Shown: positions 29,635 through 36,960 of the stretch, piece after piece
How positions within the stretch are numbered: position 1 is the first letter of the stretch
How the letters are laid out: each line of letters begins with the position of its first letter
From: a virus
Reading direction: 5' to 3' (one strand)
DNA length: 43,065 bases
Virus record (IMG/VR): IMGVR_UViG_3300036853_000165
Coordinates: 1-43,065 of that record
Translations under genes and position numbers: made by a program
Notes under the pieces: generated by a model
The model's database searches: none
Told to the model about the DNA's origin: nothing
Seen by the model: only the letters and a program-made list of their open reading frames with translations

Positions 29635-30114
29635 ATGGCAAAGTACGCTGAAAAGACGCAAGTTTCGTCCATCAAGTCGCGCCAGGAAATTGAGGCGACA
29701 TTGATGCGCTACGGCGCGACCCGCTTCGCCTACATGACGTCGGAGGACGGCGCACAGATCGGCTTCGTCATAGGCGACCGCAACATCCGGTTTAGGCTGC
29801 CGCTGCCGGATCGCCGCGGCAAGGAGTTCACGGAATACAAACGTGGGGCATGGGGGACCATTTATCAGCGCAGCGAAGATCAAGCGGCGGCGCTCTACGA
29901 GCAGGCGATCCGCCAGCGGTGGCGCGCGCTCGCCCTCGTCATCAAGGCGAAGCTGGAGGCGGTCAGCGCCGGCATCACGACGGTTGAAGACGAATTTCTG
30001 GCGCATACCGTGCTGCCGGGCGGCGAGACGGTCGGCGAGTGGATGAAGCCGCAAATCGCCCTCGCCTATCAGACGGGCGACATGCCGCTGCTGTTGACGC
30101 ACCAAGGAGGTTAG
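29635..30114 (+). CDS. Conserved alphaproteobacterial phage protein
   Basis: 159 residues. ATG 29635 is preferred over ATG 29629 because AAGGA stands 6 bases before it. It has AKYAEKTQVSSIKSRQEIEATLMRYGATRFAY, then a strand NIRFRLPLP and a C-terminal RQRWRALALVIKAKLEAV, GITTVEDEFLAHTVLPGG. The whole pattern recurs widely in phages of alphaproteobacteria, often near SSB genes, but the role is unknown to me. Confidence 0.85.
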   Translation: MAKYAEKTQVSSIKSRQEIEATLMRYGATRFAYMTSEDGAQIGFVIGDRNIRFRLPLPDRRGKEFTEYKRGAWGTIYQRSEDQAAALYEQAIRQRWRALALVIKAKLEAVSAGITTVEDEFLAHTVLPGGETVGEWMKPQIALAYQTGDMPLLLTHQGG

Positions 30115-30116
30115 TC

Positions 30117-30164
30117 GTGGTCCAGACCTATGGCAGCACACCGGAGGAAGTCCCGTCGAGATGA
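30117..30164 (+). CDS. 15-residue micro-ORF
   Basis: GTG start at 30117 with a perfect AAGGAGG 6 bases upstream, and a stop that overlaps the Xis ATG (ATGA). It encodes MVQTYGSTPEEVPSR. The strong ribosome site for so short an ORF suggests it drives coupled translation of Xis. Confidence 0.5.
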   Translation: MVQTYGSTPEEVPSR

Positions 30165-30514
30165 ACACTGAGCGCCGTAATTCGTCCGATCTGTGCGCCG
30201 AGTATGGCGTGAGCAGTCGCACGCTACGGCGCTACGTCAAGGCCGCCGGTGTCAAGCCATTGCGCGCCGGCCGGGATCTGCTGTTTGATGCTGCCGATAT
30301 TCGAGCCTTGGAAGGGTACATGCGATGCCGCTCAGCCTCGTCCCGCCCGGAAAGCGAAAGGGGAACCGATACTACCTCGTCAGGGGAGAGGTCGCCGGAC
30401 GAAGCATTGAGGTCTCTACAAAGACGACAGACGCAACGGCTGCTCAACGGTTTAAGGCCGCGCTCGAAACCCGGCTCCTCGAAAATCGTGTCCCTGACCC
30501 TGGAGAGGTCGTAA
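30161..30514 (+). CDS. Excisionase-like HTH protein
   Basis: 117 residues. The first 60 form an Xis/MerR-type winged HTH: SSDLCAEYGVSSRTLRRYVKAAG, LRAGRDLLFDAADIRALE. From residue about 55 to the end the frame runs inside the integrase gene in another reading frame (190-base overlap), and this part is Ser/Arg-rich and unlikely to fold. Xis bends attachment-site DNA to allow excision. Position directly before int fits. Confidence 0.83.
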   Translation: MNTERRNSSDLCAEYGVSSRTLRRYVKAAGVKPLRAGRDLLFDAADIRALEGYMRCRSASSRPESERGTDTTSSGERSPDEALRSLQRRQTQRLLNGLRPRSKPGSSKIVSLTLERS

Positions 30515-31359
30515 CCTTCACCCAGGCATCGGCGCTCTACATCGCCTATCGCGATCCGCGCCAAGTCGATATCGGCAGAATCGAGAGACTGAAACGAGTT
30601 CTCGGCGAGAAGCCGCTCTCCGGCATCCGGCAGGCAACTCTTATCGATGCGGCGAACCGACTTTACACCGGCCGAGCTCCGGCCACGAAGAACCGTGAGG
30701 CGCTACGTCCGGCCGCCGCGATCATGCACTATGCCGCCGAGCAGGAATATTGCGGCTGGCTACGGGTCAGGCTGTTCAAGGAGCCCCGCGCCAAGACCCG
30801 TGCGGTGAGTCAGGAGACGGCAAAGGCCATCGTCGGCAATATCCCCGCCCTCCCGACTTACAAGCGTCAGCGCAGCCCCGCATGGCTCGCCAGGGCAGAA
30901 GCGCGGCAGAAGAAAAAACGCCTCCTCCTGCTGTGGCTGTTTCGCCAGGCGCCGCGGATTTCCGATGCGCTCAAGATCCAAGGCCGCGATATCGACCTGA
31001 AAGCCCGCACCGTTCGCCGGCACATCGGCAAGACGGACGAGGAAATCACCGAAGCCCTGCACGATGAGGTCTGGGAAGCGCTGGCGAACGACCCGCCGGG
31101 ACCGGGTCCGCTCTTTCCGTGGCGCGTGCGATCGTCGGTCTATAACTGGCTCCGCCCCTACTGTCGAGCGCTCGGCATTGCGTTCACGCCACACATGGCC
31201 CGGCACAGCGTCGGGAAGTGGCTCAACGAGGACGGCGCCAGCCTCCGCCTCATCATGGACGCGCTGCACCATGCCGACCCGAAATCGTCGATCCGCTACC
31301 AGAGCACCGATATCGAGGTCATCCGCGCCGCCGGCCGCAAGCTCGGGAAGATCACATGA
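30325..31359 (+). CDS. int: Tyrosine-family integrase
   Basis: 344 residues from ATG 30325. N-terminal arm-binding and core-binding regions are followed by the catalytic domain. Active-site residues: Arg211 in PRISDAL, His290 and Arg293 in TPHMARHS, His316 and Tyr325 in SSIRYQSTD. This is the complete R-H-R-H-Y set. The enzyme recombines attP with the host tRNA site; the tRNA-like attP lies 133 bases beyond its stop. The start is embedded in the Xis frame. Confidence 0.95.
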   Translation: MPLSLVPPGKRKGNRYYLVRGEVAGRSIEVSTKTTDATAAQRFKAALETRLLENRVPDPGEVVTFTQASALYIAYRDPRQVDIGRIERLKRVLGEKPLSGIRQATLIDAANRLYTGRAPATKNREALRPAAAIMHYAAEQEYCGWLRVRLFKEPRAKTRAVSQETAKAIVGNIPALPTYKRQRSPAWLARAEARQKKKRLLLLWLFRQAPRISDALKIQGRDIDLKARTVRRHIGKTDEEITEALHDEVWEALANDPPGPGPLFPWRVRSSVYNWLRPYCRALGIAFTPHMARHSVGKWLNEDGASLRLIMDALHHADPKSSIRYQSTDIEVIRAAGRKLGKIT

Positions 31360-31491
31360 CGGAACGGGCGGCGAACATTTCCCCCATGAGAATCCCCCGG
31401 CGGGCTGTCCATTTCATGTTCTGTTCGTCCACGGCTGTCCGCTATCGGCGGGACGGAGATGCGGAAAACCCCGCAGAAAGGCTGGAAATGC
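31360..31491. other. Region between int and attP core
   Basis: 132 bases with no convincing gene. GGCTGTCC occurs twice about 30 bases apart and could be integrase arm-type sites. A weak hairpin, TGCGG and CCGCA (31460-31475), could be a short terminator. No strong signal. Confidence 0.3.
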
Positions 31492-31543
31492 TGGTGCTGC
31501 CGCTGAGGATTGAACTCAGGACCTCTCCCTTACCAAGGGAGTG
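31492..31543 (-). other. attP: attP core: 3' part of a tRNA-Thr(GGT)
   Basis: Read on the minus strand, this is the 3' part of a tRNA-Thr: anticodon stem GGGAG/CTCCC with loop TTGGTAA (anticodon GGT), variable loop, T-arm CTGAG around TTCAATC, acceptor strand CGGCAGC and a CCA end. The D-arm and 5' acceptor strand are absent. Only a partial tRNA next to int marks the phage attachment site. Confidence 0.85.
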
Positions 31544-31594
31544 GATTAGCGAGCGTTTCAGCCCTATGCAAGCATTTTCCCCTGGAGCTTCCCC

Positions 31595-31735
31595 ATGAAG
31601 CCGGTGGATAAGCTCGCTTGGTTCGCTGTAATCCTCGCCTTCGCGCTGGGCCTCGCCATGATCTTCTGGAATGATCTGATGGGACGACAGCCGGCCGAGC
31701 CGTTGGATTTCTATCTGCAATATCCGAAACAGTGA
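31595..31735 (+). CDS. 46-residue membrane protein next to attP
   Basis: ATG 31595 follows a CTGGAGC stretch about 7 bases away. One hydrophobic helix (LAWFAVILAFALGLAMIFW) is followed by a polar tail ending LQYPKQ. It is just beyond attP, so in a lysogen it would lie at the far prophage end. Function unknown. Confidence 0.63.
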   Translation: MKPVDKLAWFAVILAFALGLAMIFWNDLMGRQPAEPLDFYLQYPKQ

Positions 31736-31769
31736 TGGGGAGTGTTCCCCTATGGAAGGAGGATGAGGG

Positions 31770-31994
31770 ATGACGGAGCGAAAATATTCCGTATCCGAGA
31801 TTGATAAAATGCGCACGGCCCTGCATCAACGCGAATGGTTAGGGTCTATGGGCATGTGGACTCTTGACGAATTACATGGCAGAATCGAGGAAATGCTTCG
31901 CACTTATCTGGTCGCGGGGACAGACCCGAGCGAACTAGAGGAGAGCGCCATTGAAGCAATTCGAGCTTATCGTGAGCGCAATCCGCAGTCTTAG
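31770..31994 (+). CDS. 74-residue hypothetical protein
   Basis: GGAGGATGAGGG precedes ATG 31770. The protein has YSVSEIDKMRTAL and a helical C-terminus with EMLRTYLVAGTDPSELE. No family recognised. Confidence 0.66.
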   Translation: MTERKYSVSEIDKMRTALHQREWLGSMGMWTLDELHGRIEEMLRTYLVAGTDPSELEESAIEAIRAYRERNPQS

Positions 31995-32283
31995 CCTCAC
32001 GCCGCGCTTCCCGCGACACCGAGAAGGTGATAGGATGAAAGGGCTGCGGCGGCGTGGAAGGACACGCTCTGATGTTGAAGCCAGGGGTTGGCGGCAAGCC
32101 GCGAAAAGCGGGCCGACTTCGCTCTTAAGATTCCCCAGGGACGGTGCGCCGGGCGCTTGGGATAGCAGGGTGATCGGACCGCGCATGGCGAGATCGCTCA
32201 CTGAGCATAAATTGCCAGCCCTAGTCGGTATCAAGCCCGGCCCGCAGCTACCTCACCCTCTCAGCCGATAATGCGGCAGACCC
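31995..32283 (+). other. Mostly non-coding stretch with stem-loop cassette
   Basis: 289 bases. It begins with the cassette CACGCCGCG-CTTCC-CGCG (31997-32024), the partner of 27814-27845. A TTG-initiated open frame (31951-32271) crosses it but is Arg/Gly/Pro-rich and unconvincing. Otherwise I see no gene, RNA or promoter. Confidence 0.45.
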
Positions 32284-32442
32284 ATGGACAATTTCTCGAT
32301 AGGCACTCTTCGCCGCGCGCTCGTCCTTCTCACGAAGATTCGCGATGAGTGCAATACAATCTACCCGCGAAACGCCAAGACTGAGCCAGGATTGTTGAAG
32401 ATCGAGCAGGCATGCGAGCGCCTCCGAAAGGCAACGACATGA
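32284..32442 (+). CDS. 52-residue hypothetical protein
   Basis: ATG 32284 to TGA 32442, which overlaps the next ATG (ATGA). Helical: TLRRALVLLTKIRDECN, KIEQACERLRK. Coupling to the nuclease-like gene suggests a partner or regulator. No family recognised. Confidence 0.65.
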   Translation: MDNFSIGTLRRALVLLTKIRDECNTIYPRNAKTEPGLLKIEQACERLRKATT

Positions 32443-32762
32443 GCCGCGAACGCGTCATCACCGATCCAATCGAGAAGATCATAGCCGATGCTCTCGACGA
32501 GGCAGGCATTCCTTACATCTGCGGCGGCGATCCCGGTAACGAGGCGGGCCTGGACTTCTTTTTGCCGATTGCGCGGATCTACATCGAGTGCAAAGCCTAT
32601 GACACGCCGAGGACGGCTGGACAAATGGCACGGGCGCAGAACGTGATCGTTGTTCAAGGACGGGGCGCTGCCGACCTCTTTGCTTCAATGCTCGTGGCCG
32701 TCACCGATGAAGCGGGAAATGCAGATACCCTCCCCCGCCCAAAAACATTGAGATCAGGATGA
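32439..32762 (+). CDS. PD-(D/E)xK-like nuclease
   Basis: 107 residues. The core reads GDPGNEAGLDFFLPIARIYIECKAY, with the candidate metal residues Asp in LDF and Glu-x-Lys in ECK. This is a minimal PD-(D/E)xK/restriction-like fold. The N-terminal helix (DPIEKIIADALDEAG) and the C-terminal ARAQNVIVVQGRGAAD strand-helix fit. It could be a Holliday-junction or other structure-specific nuclease. The 3' end overlaps the opposite-strand membrane gene by 62 bases. Confidence 0.78.
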   Translation: MSRERVITDPIEKIIADALDEAGIPYICGGDPGNEAGLDFFLPIARIYIECKAYDTPRTAGQMARAQNVIVVQGRGAADLFASMLVAVTDEAGNADTLPRPKTLRSG

Positions 32763-32901
32763 GGAGCAGAATCAGGAGGACGCAGATCACGGCGATATTC
32801 TTGAACGGCTCCGGCAGTGGGAGCAAAGTCACGATATAGTAGGCTACCCCGCCGATGATGCAAAAGAAGAACAAGTAAACGAGCAGAGTGATGAGGTCCA
32901 T
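32701..32901 (-). CDS. 66-residue two-TM membrane protein
   Basis: AAGGATAT precedes ATG 32901. Two hydrophobic helices (LLVYLFFFCIIGGVAYYIV and NIAVICVLLILLLILISMF) flank the motif LPLPEPFKN, seen in small inner-membrane proteins that recur in Proteobacteria and their phages. It is the last gene on the late strand here, converging on the early operon. Confidence 0.75.
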   Translation of the reverse strand: MDLITLLVYLFFFCIIGGVAYYIVTLLPLPEPFKNIAVICVLLILLLILISMFLGGGGYLHFPLHR

Positions 32902-32946
32902 AGCATATATCCTTTAATGGGTTAACGCCAGCGTTCGGCGAATGTT

Positions 32947-34515
32947 CTACGGCCCCGCCACAACCGAGACAGGAATTGTGACCTTGCAATGCTTACCCCC
33001 CTGATTCCAGATATCCACCGACACCTTTGCGCTGCCCCGCTTAGAGCTGAAAAGGATCAGCGTGCCGAGGATGATGTTCAGCTCGGCCAGCTTGCCCTTG
33101 ACCTGCATCGCGGGAGCGCTTGAGCCTCCGACCAGCCGCCCGGCCACTGTCCTTGCCGAGAGGGTGCCGAAGGTGGTTTCGAGGTTGAGGGTCATCGTCC
33201 CGGCGTGATTGGCTGCCCAAGGGTCTACAATAACGATACCTGCCAGGAGGCAGTCTTGACCTGCTGTGCCAGAGAACGAGACCGGATGGGTCAGCGAGGG
33301 CGTCTGTGCGGCGATGGGCGGGACGACGGGAGGCACCACGACAGGCGGGATGACCACGGGCGGGATAACGACGGGCGGTGGCGCCACAACTGCCGCGGTA
33401 GCGATTTCCAGCAAGACCGGATGATCCGGCACCGTGACGGTGTAGGTCTGGAGATTGCTCGACGGGATGTGATTCCCCCCCATCGGGTCCACCAGGGCCA
33501 GCCCCTTTGCCGCCGATGCGAGGGAGAGCGTCACCGAATGCGGCGGATCGGTCTCGTTCCACACCGCGAGCAAAAACGTGCCGTCCGATTTCTGCATCAA
33601 GAGCGTCTTGTCGTTCGCCGATGAGGTCTGCAGGGTGAAATCCAGGGCGCCCGGCGTGACGGTGCCACTATCGGCCAGGAGGGCCATCAGGTTGCGGATC
33701 GCCGTGCCCTGGGGCTTGGGCGAGCCGTCTTGGTTCATCAGGCCGAAATTGCCCGAGATGTCGTTGAACAGCGCGTAGAAGTAGAGCCGGGGATTGCCGG
33801 CCTTGACAGCGTCGAGAATGCAGAACAGGACGAACCGCGCGACATCGGCGTCGCTCTTGAACTGGCTCCCGTTGAAGCCGATCTCCGTCACCATCACAGG
33901 ACGGGAGGCCGCGGCCATCTTCGCCAAGCCATTAAGGCGCGAGATCGAGGCGACACAGGACTGGCCGACATTGGGGTAGGTGTGCGCGTTGCCGAAGTCG
34001 CACCACTGCGACAGATCGCCTTGACTCGGATAGTGCCCCTCATAGAGCGGCGGCACCCAACCCGCGCCAAAGCTGATATTGGTCACGGGGAGATTGAGGG
34101 TCTTGCCGACCGCCTGCACCTTCTGCAGGAAGGCGGCCGCCAAGGAGAGGGTTGCGCCCTGGCTGACCGAGTATGCCACGTCCCACTCGTTCGGCCCCTC
34201 TACGCCCTCCAGGATGCCTTGGGCGGCCAAGGGAGCGAAGTGGTCGAGCTGGCCCTGTGCCGAGCCGGGAGAGGTCTCACCGATGAAGGCGAGGAACTTG
34301 GCCCCCGTCCCGTCCGCCACGGTCTTCCACGAGCGCGGCCCGGTCAGGTTTGACGCGGCGTTCGGACAATCGCGAAGGTGCTTGATGCCCAGATAATTGA
34401 TCGCGGCGATTGTCTTGCCGAGATCCTGATAGCCCCAATTGTTGAAGTCAATATGCGTGTTGAGGCCGACCGAATCGAAGACAGAGGCGGCGCTGATCGC
34501 GGGAATGACGGGCAT
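32947..34515 (-). CDS. Glycoside-hydrolase-like protein with Pro/Val linker
   Basis: 522 residues. Residues 1-380 look like a clan GH-A TIM barrel: GVEGPNEWD with the candidate acid/base Glu110, and MVTEIGFNG with the candidate nucleophile Glu211. About 385-415 is a Pro/Val repeat (VVIPPVVIPPVVV). The C-terminal 110 residues are beta-rich and may bind sugar or the virion. No signal peptide. It is likely a virion-associated or released depolymerase. Its position after the lysis cassette is unusual for a tail protein. Confidence 0.82.
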   Translation of the reverse strand: MPVIPAISAASVFDSVGLNTHIDFNNWGYQDLGKTIAAINYLGIKHLRDCPNAASNLTGPRSWKTVADGTGAKFLAFIGETSPGSAQGQLDHFAPLAAQGILEGVEGPNEWDVAYSVSQGATLSLAAAFLQKVQAVGKTLNLPVTNISFGAGWVPPLYEGHYPSQGDLSQWCDFGNAHTYPNVGQSCVASISRLNGLAKMAAASRPVMVTEIGFNGSQFKSDADVARFVLFCILDAVKAGNPRLYFYALFNDISGNFGLMNQDGSPKPQGTAIRNLMALLADSGTVTPGALDFTLQTSSANDKTLLMQKSDGTFLLAVWNETDPPHSVTLSLASAAKGLALVDPMGGNHIPSSNLQTYTVTVPDHPVLLEIATAAVVAPPPVVIPPVVIPPVVVPPVVPPIAAQTPSLTHPVSFSGTAGQDCLLAGIVIVDPWAANHAGTMTLNLETTFGTLSARTVAGRLVGGSSAPAMQVKGKLAELNIILGTLILFSSKRGSAKVSVDIWNQGGKHCKVTIPVSVVAGP

Positions 34516-34579
34516 GAAAATCTCCTGAGTGAGGGCTGGAAATGTTCATGACTGGAATTCCTGCGAAGGTTCGGGTAGG

Positions 34580-34608
34580 AGGGGCCGCCCCGCGATGGAG
34601 CGGCCCCT
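34580..34608 (-). terminator. GC-rich hairpin between late genes
   Basis: An 8-bp stem, AGGGGCCG (34580-34587) with CGGCCCCT (34601-34608), has a 13-base loop. There is no U-run on either strand, so termination would be weak or need other factors. Confidence 0.4.
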
Positions 34609-34613
34609 TGAGG

Positions 34614-34925
34614 CTAGGCAGCGCCGGACTGCTCAGCACCCGAGGAATGCACGTTTGGCCTGGGCGGCATCGAGGCGCGAAGCGGCGGACAGATCGATTC
34701 CGTCGTCTTGCCGCTCGAATTTTCGATGAAGGCCCGCTCGTACCAGAAGTCTACGCAGGGAACCACCGCATTGGAGGGGTCGCCCACATAGAAACACGAG
34801 TCATCGGCAGCGTCCTTTTGGTGCGCCGTGACCTGCATGGCGCACGTGGAATAGTGGTAGATGGTGAAGCTGTCCGCCGATACGATGCGAGTCCGATCGT
34901 CCATGTAGAGCTTTAGAGTAAACAT
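34614..34925 (-). CDS. Hypothetical late protein
   Basis: 103 residues from ATG 34925, with AGGAGAAGACG upstream; the frame is open further upstream but the ribosome site decides. The N-terminal half is beta-rich (FTLKLYMDDRTRIVSADSF). It contains four cysteines. No family recognised; it sits between lysis genes and the hydrolase gene. Confidence 0.72.
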   Translation of the reverse strand: MFTLKLYMDDRTRIVSADSFTIYHYSTCAMQVTAHQKDAADDSCFYVGDPSNAVVPCVDFWYERAFIENSSGKTTESICPPLRASMPPRPNVHSSGAEQSGAA

Positions 34926-34991
34926 TCGTCTTCTCCTGCTTCTGTTGCCGGGCAAGCGGCCGGCGCGCATCGGCTCTCGCCGAATCTCGTC

Positions 34992-35105
34992 TCACCATCC
35001 GAGCCATCGCAGGCCCGCACAGCCCCCGACCCCGACCGCGATATTGAGCATCCAGGCCGGGATCACATGGTTGTGCCAGAGATACCAGGGCTTCCCGCCG
35101 ATCAT
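34992..35105 (-). CDS. 37-residue Trp-rich membrane protein
   Basis: ATG 35105 overlaps the Rz1 stop (ATGA). It is Trp-rich with a hydrophobic stretch (VIPAWMLNIAVGVGGCAGL). The coupling to Rz1 supports translation. It may be part of the lysis or membrane functions. Confidence 0.55.
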   Translation of the reverse strand: MIGGKPWYLWHNHVIPAWMLNIAVGVGGCAGLRWLGW

Positions 35106-35389
35106 TGCCCGGCCACCCAGGTTCGTAGCTCGGCAAAGCGCGCGCGCCACGCGGCGCCCCATCCAGCGAGACCAAGGGTCACGGCGTCGATCTCATCACG
35201 GCTTTGTGGGGGCTGGCCTGGCACCGCTGGCGCTGGGATGTCCTCCAGCAATCCCGCCGGGGGAAGGATCTTGATGGTTCGCGTCTGGATCAGCGGAGGC
35301 GGTGCCGGCGAGGATACTCCGCACGCCGTCGAGCACAGCAATATCGCGAGCATCGGCAACGCGGCAGGCGCTCTTGGGAACCGGAACAT
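35102..35389 (-). CDS. Rz1-like outer-membrane spanin (lipoprotein)
   Basis: 95 residues. The N-terminal signal has a hydrophobic core and an STAC lipobox-like site with the lipid-accepting Cys23. The mature part is Pro-rich (PAPPPL, LPPAGL). The gene starts inside the Rz-like gene in another frame and runs past its end (194-base overlap), the usual Rz/Rz1 layout. o-spanins join with the i-spanin to fuse inner and outer membranes at the end of lysis. Confidence 0.85.
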   Translation of the reverse strand: MFRFPRAPAALPMLAILLCSTACGVSSPAPPPLIQTRTIKILPPAGLLEDIPAPAVPGQPPQSRDEIDAVTLGLAGWGAAWRARFAELRTWVAGQ

Positions 35390-35681
35390 ACTTCACCTTC
35401 TCTTTCCATTCGGTGACTGTCTTGACGATGCGTTGCTGCTGTTTCGCATCCGCGATCAATGCAGCTTCCGATGCGGCTTTGGCTTGCTCTAGTTCGGCGA
35501 GCGCCTTCACGTCATTGTCGTGCACGGCGGTCAGTTCGTTGTTGGTGGCCTGTAGTGTGGCAGCCTTCACAAGCGCTTCATCGCGATCCGATCGCAGGGA
35601 CATGACGTAGATGCCGAGGCCGATCACGGCGGCGGCGGCGAGCGCCAATCCAGCCAGTTTGAGATAACTCACTCCGAACAT
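35196..35681 (-). CDS. Rz-like inner-membrane spanin
   Basis: 161 residues. An N-terminal membrane anchor (LAGLALAAAAVIGLGIYVM) is followed by a coiled coil (EALVKAATLQATNNELTAVHDNDVK, continuing to about residue 100) and a periplasmic C-terminus. This is the i-spanin layout. TGATG overlap with the holin-like gene above; Rz1 is nested in its 3' part. Confidence 0.85.
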   Translation of the reverse strand: MFGVSYLKLAGLALAAAAVIGLGIYVMSLRSDRDEALVKAATLQATNNELTAVHDNDVKALAELEQAKAASEAALIADAKQQQRIVKTVTEWKEKVKYVPVPKSACRVADARDIAVLDGVRSILAGTASADPDANHQDPSPGGIAGGHPSASGARPAPTKP

Positions 35682-35959
35682 CAGGGCTTGGTTCCTTCCG
35701 GGAGAGGCGGTTGCGGCGCAGTCCCGCCCGTCGCCATGTCGCGAAGCTTCTTCCCCCCACCGATACCGCCGAGAACCGCCGTCGCGCCGCCGCCGAAGGT
35801 GAAGGGGGCGAACTCACGCTTGTTGATGATCACGTCCCACAGCTCGGCGGCACAGAGCGTGACCCCGATCATGAAGCCGACAAAGGCGATGCTGTCGGCA
35901 GTGCGATCGTCCGAGCTGAACATCCGGCCGAAGAAGGATTTGGGGACAAACGGTTCCAT
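35681..35959 (-). CDS. Holin candidate
   Basis: 92 residues from ATG 35959, which overlaps the endolysin stop (TGATG); the longer open frame above is a shadow of the endolysin. Two hydrophobic segments (SIAFVGFMIGVTLCAAELW and FTFGGGATAVLGGIGGG) are separated by a charged turn (NKREF). Position between endolysin and spanins fits a small holin. A Pro/Gly-rich tail ends it. A pinholin is also possible. Confidence 0.72.
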   Translation of the reverse strand: MEPFVPKSFFGRMFSSDDRTADSIAFVGFMIGVTLCAAELWDVIINKREFAPFTFGGGATAVLGGIGGGKKLRDMATGGTAPQPPLPEGTKP

Positions 35960-36447
35960 CACGCGACTTCTGGCCATGCGCCGCGCAACAGCATCTCGGC
36001 ATTGCGCTCTTCGCGCTCCGGCGCCTGTGACCGCGCGACCGTGCTGTCGAGCAGAGCATCGCTTGCCGATAGCCAGTCTCCCGTGCGGATTGCCGACAGC
36101 ATGTTCTTGAACTTCGCCAGCCCCGCCCCGCCCATCTGGTAGGCCATGTCGACGAGAACCGCTTGCCGGACGATATCGAGCTTCGACCAGCAATCCGGGC
36201 CGAGATCGAGACACGCCCGCCGCATGGCGAGGGCGATCCTGTCTGCCTTCGCCGCGTCGATCTGCGCATCCGTCCAGACGAGGCCGGGAACGATGTCGGG
36301 GCCTGTACAGCCTACGCCGATGGTTGGTGTGCCCTCGCAATGATCGCCGGCCTTCAAGATGCGGTCTGGATGGGCATCGTCATAGCAGGCGTAACGTCGC
36401 CCCTCGTTGTATTCAATGAGCTTGTCGATACTGCTGAGAATGGTCAT
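35959..36447 (-). CDS. Endolysin, T4-lysozyme-like GH24 muramidase
   Basis: 162 residues. Catalytic residues of the GH24 pattern: Glu15 in IEYNEGRR, Asp24 at the usual spacing of eight residues, and Thr42 in PTIGVG; an insert lies between the last two. Several cysteines occur. The C-terminal helices (AVLVDMAYQMGG, FKNMLSAI) are typical. It cleaves the peptidoglycan glycan strand. There is no signal, so export depends on the holin. Its start overlaps the previous stop (TAATG). Confidence 0.92.
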   Translation of the reverse strand: MTILSSIDKLIEYNEGRRYACYDDAHPDRILKAGDHCEGTPTIGVGCTGPDIVPGLVWTDAQIDAAKADRIALAMRRACLDLGPDCWSKLDIVRQAVLVDMAYQMGGAGLAKFKNMLSAIRTGDWLSASDALLDSTVARSQAPEREERNAEMLLRGAWPEVA

Positions 36448-36950
36448 TATTTCACCGGGGCAAGAGGGAGGACGGGCGCCACCGGAGCAACCGGGGCGAC
36501 GATGGCGACAGGAGCCACGGCGGCGTTGTGACCCGTGAAGAGCGAGGCGCCAGCAATGATCACTGCTATGACGCTGATCCCGAGCACGACCAATTGGCTC
36601 TGTCCGGTCCGAGCGGAATTCGCATCGCGCAGCTTCTCAATGTCTTGATAGATTTTCGTGAGATCGTCGCGTTTCACCGCGTCTTTCTGGGCCAACTCAA
36701 TGCGCTGGATATCCGCCCGCAAGCTGTTGATGACGGATTGCGGCGCGTAGGTCTGACCAAGCTCACGAAAGGTCCGGCCCCATTCGTTGCTGATCTCCTG
36801 ATTGTGCTTGAGGACGCCATCGGCGCGCAGCATCGCGTCCTTGCTGAATTCCTGGGCCTGCTTGACTTGGCCCTTGAACCCATCGACATCCGATTTCACG
36901 GTGTCTATCAGTGTCTTGACGTGCTCCAGCAATGGGACGGATTCGGTCAT
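36447..36950 (-). CDS. Membrane-anchored coiled-coil protein
   Basis: 167 residues from ATG 36950. A long charged helix (LEHVKTLIDTVKSDVDGF to about residue 110) is followed by a membrane segment (LVVLGISVIAVIIAGASLF) and an Ala/Pro/Val tail with repeated VAPVAP. The C-terminal anchor would leave the coiled coil in the cytoplasm or periplasm depending on topology. It precedes the endolysin and may regulate lysis. Confidence 0.72.
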   Translation of the reverse strand: MTESVPLLEHVKTLIDTVKSDVDGFKGQVKQAQEFSKDAMLRADGVLKHNQEISNEWGRTFRELGQTYAPQSVINSLRADIQRIELAQKDAVKRDDLTKIYQDIEKLRDANSARTGQSQLVVLGISVIAVIIAGASLFTGHNAAVAPVAIVAPVAPVAPVLPLAPVK

Positions 36951-36960
36951 CTGTGCGCTT

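Noticed and set aside
31492-31543. Complete tRNA gene
   Set aside because: Bases beyond 31543 do not form a D-arm or 5' acceptor strand, so only a partial tRNA is present.
31491-31598. Open frame across the tRNA fragment with LRIELRTSPLPRE
   Set aside because: This peptide is a well-known false translation of the 3' half of tRNA-Thr. The DNA is explained by the attachment site.
31951-32271. 106-residue plus-strand frame after the 74-residue gene
   Set aside because: TTG start, Arg/Pro/Gly-rich composition, and it crosses a stem-loop cassette; no ribosome site.
34801-35175. 124-residue minus-strand frame across Rz1 and the next genes
   Set aside because: It is out of frame with Rz1, the 37-residue gene and the 103-residue gene, which have better starts, and it is Arg/Gly/Pro-rich.
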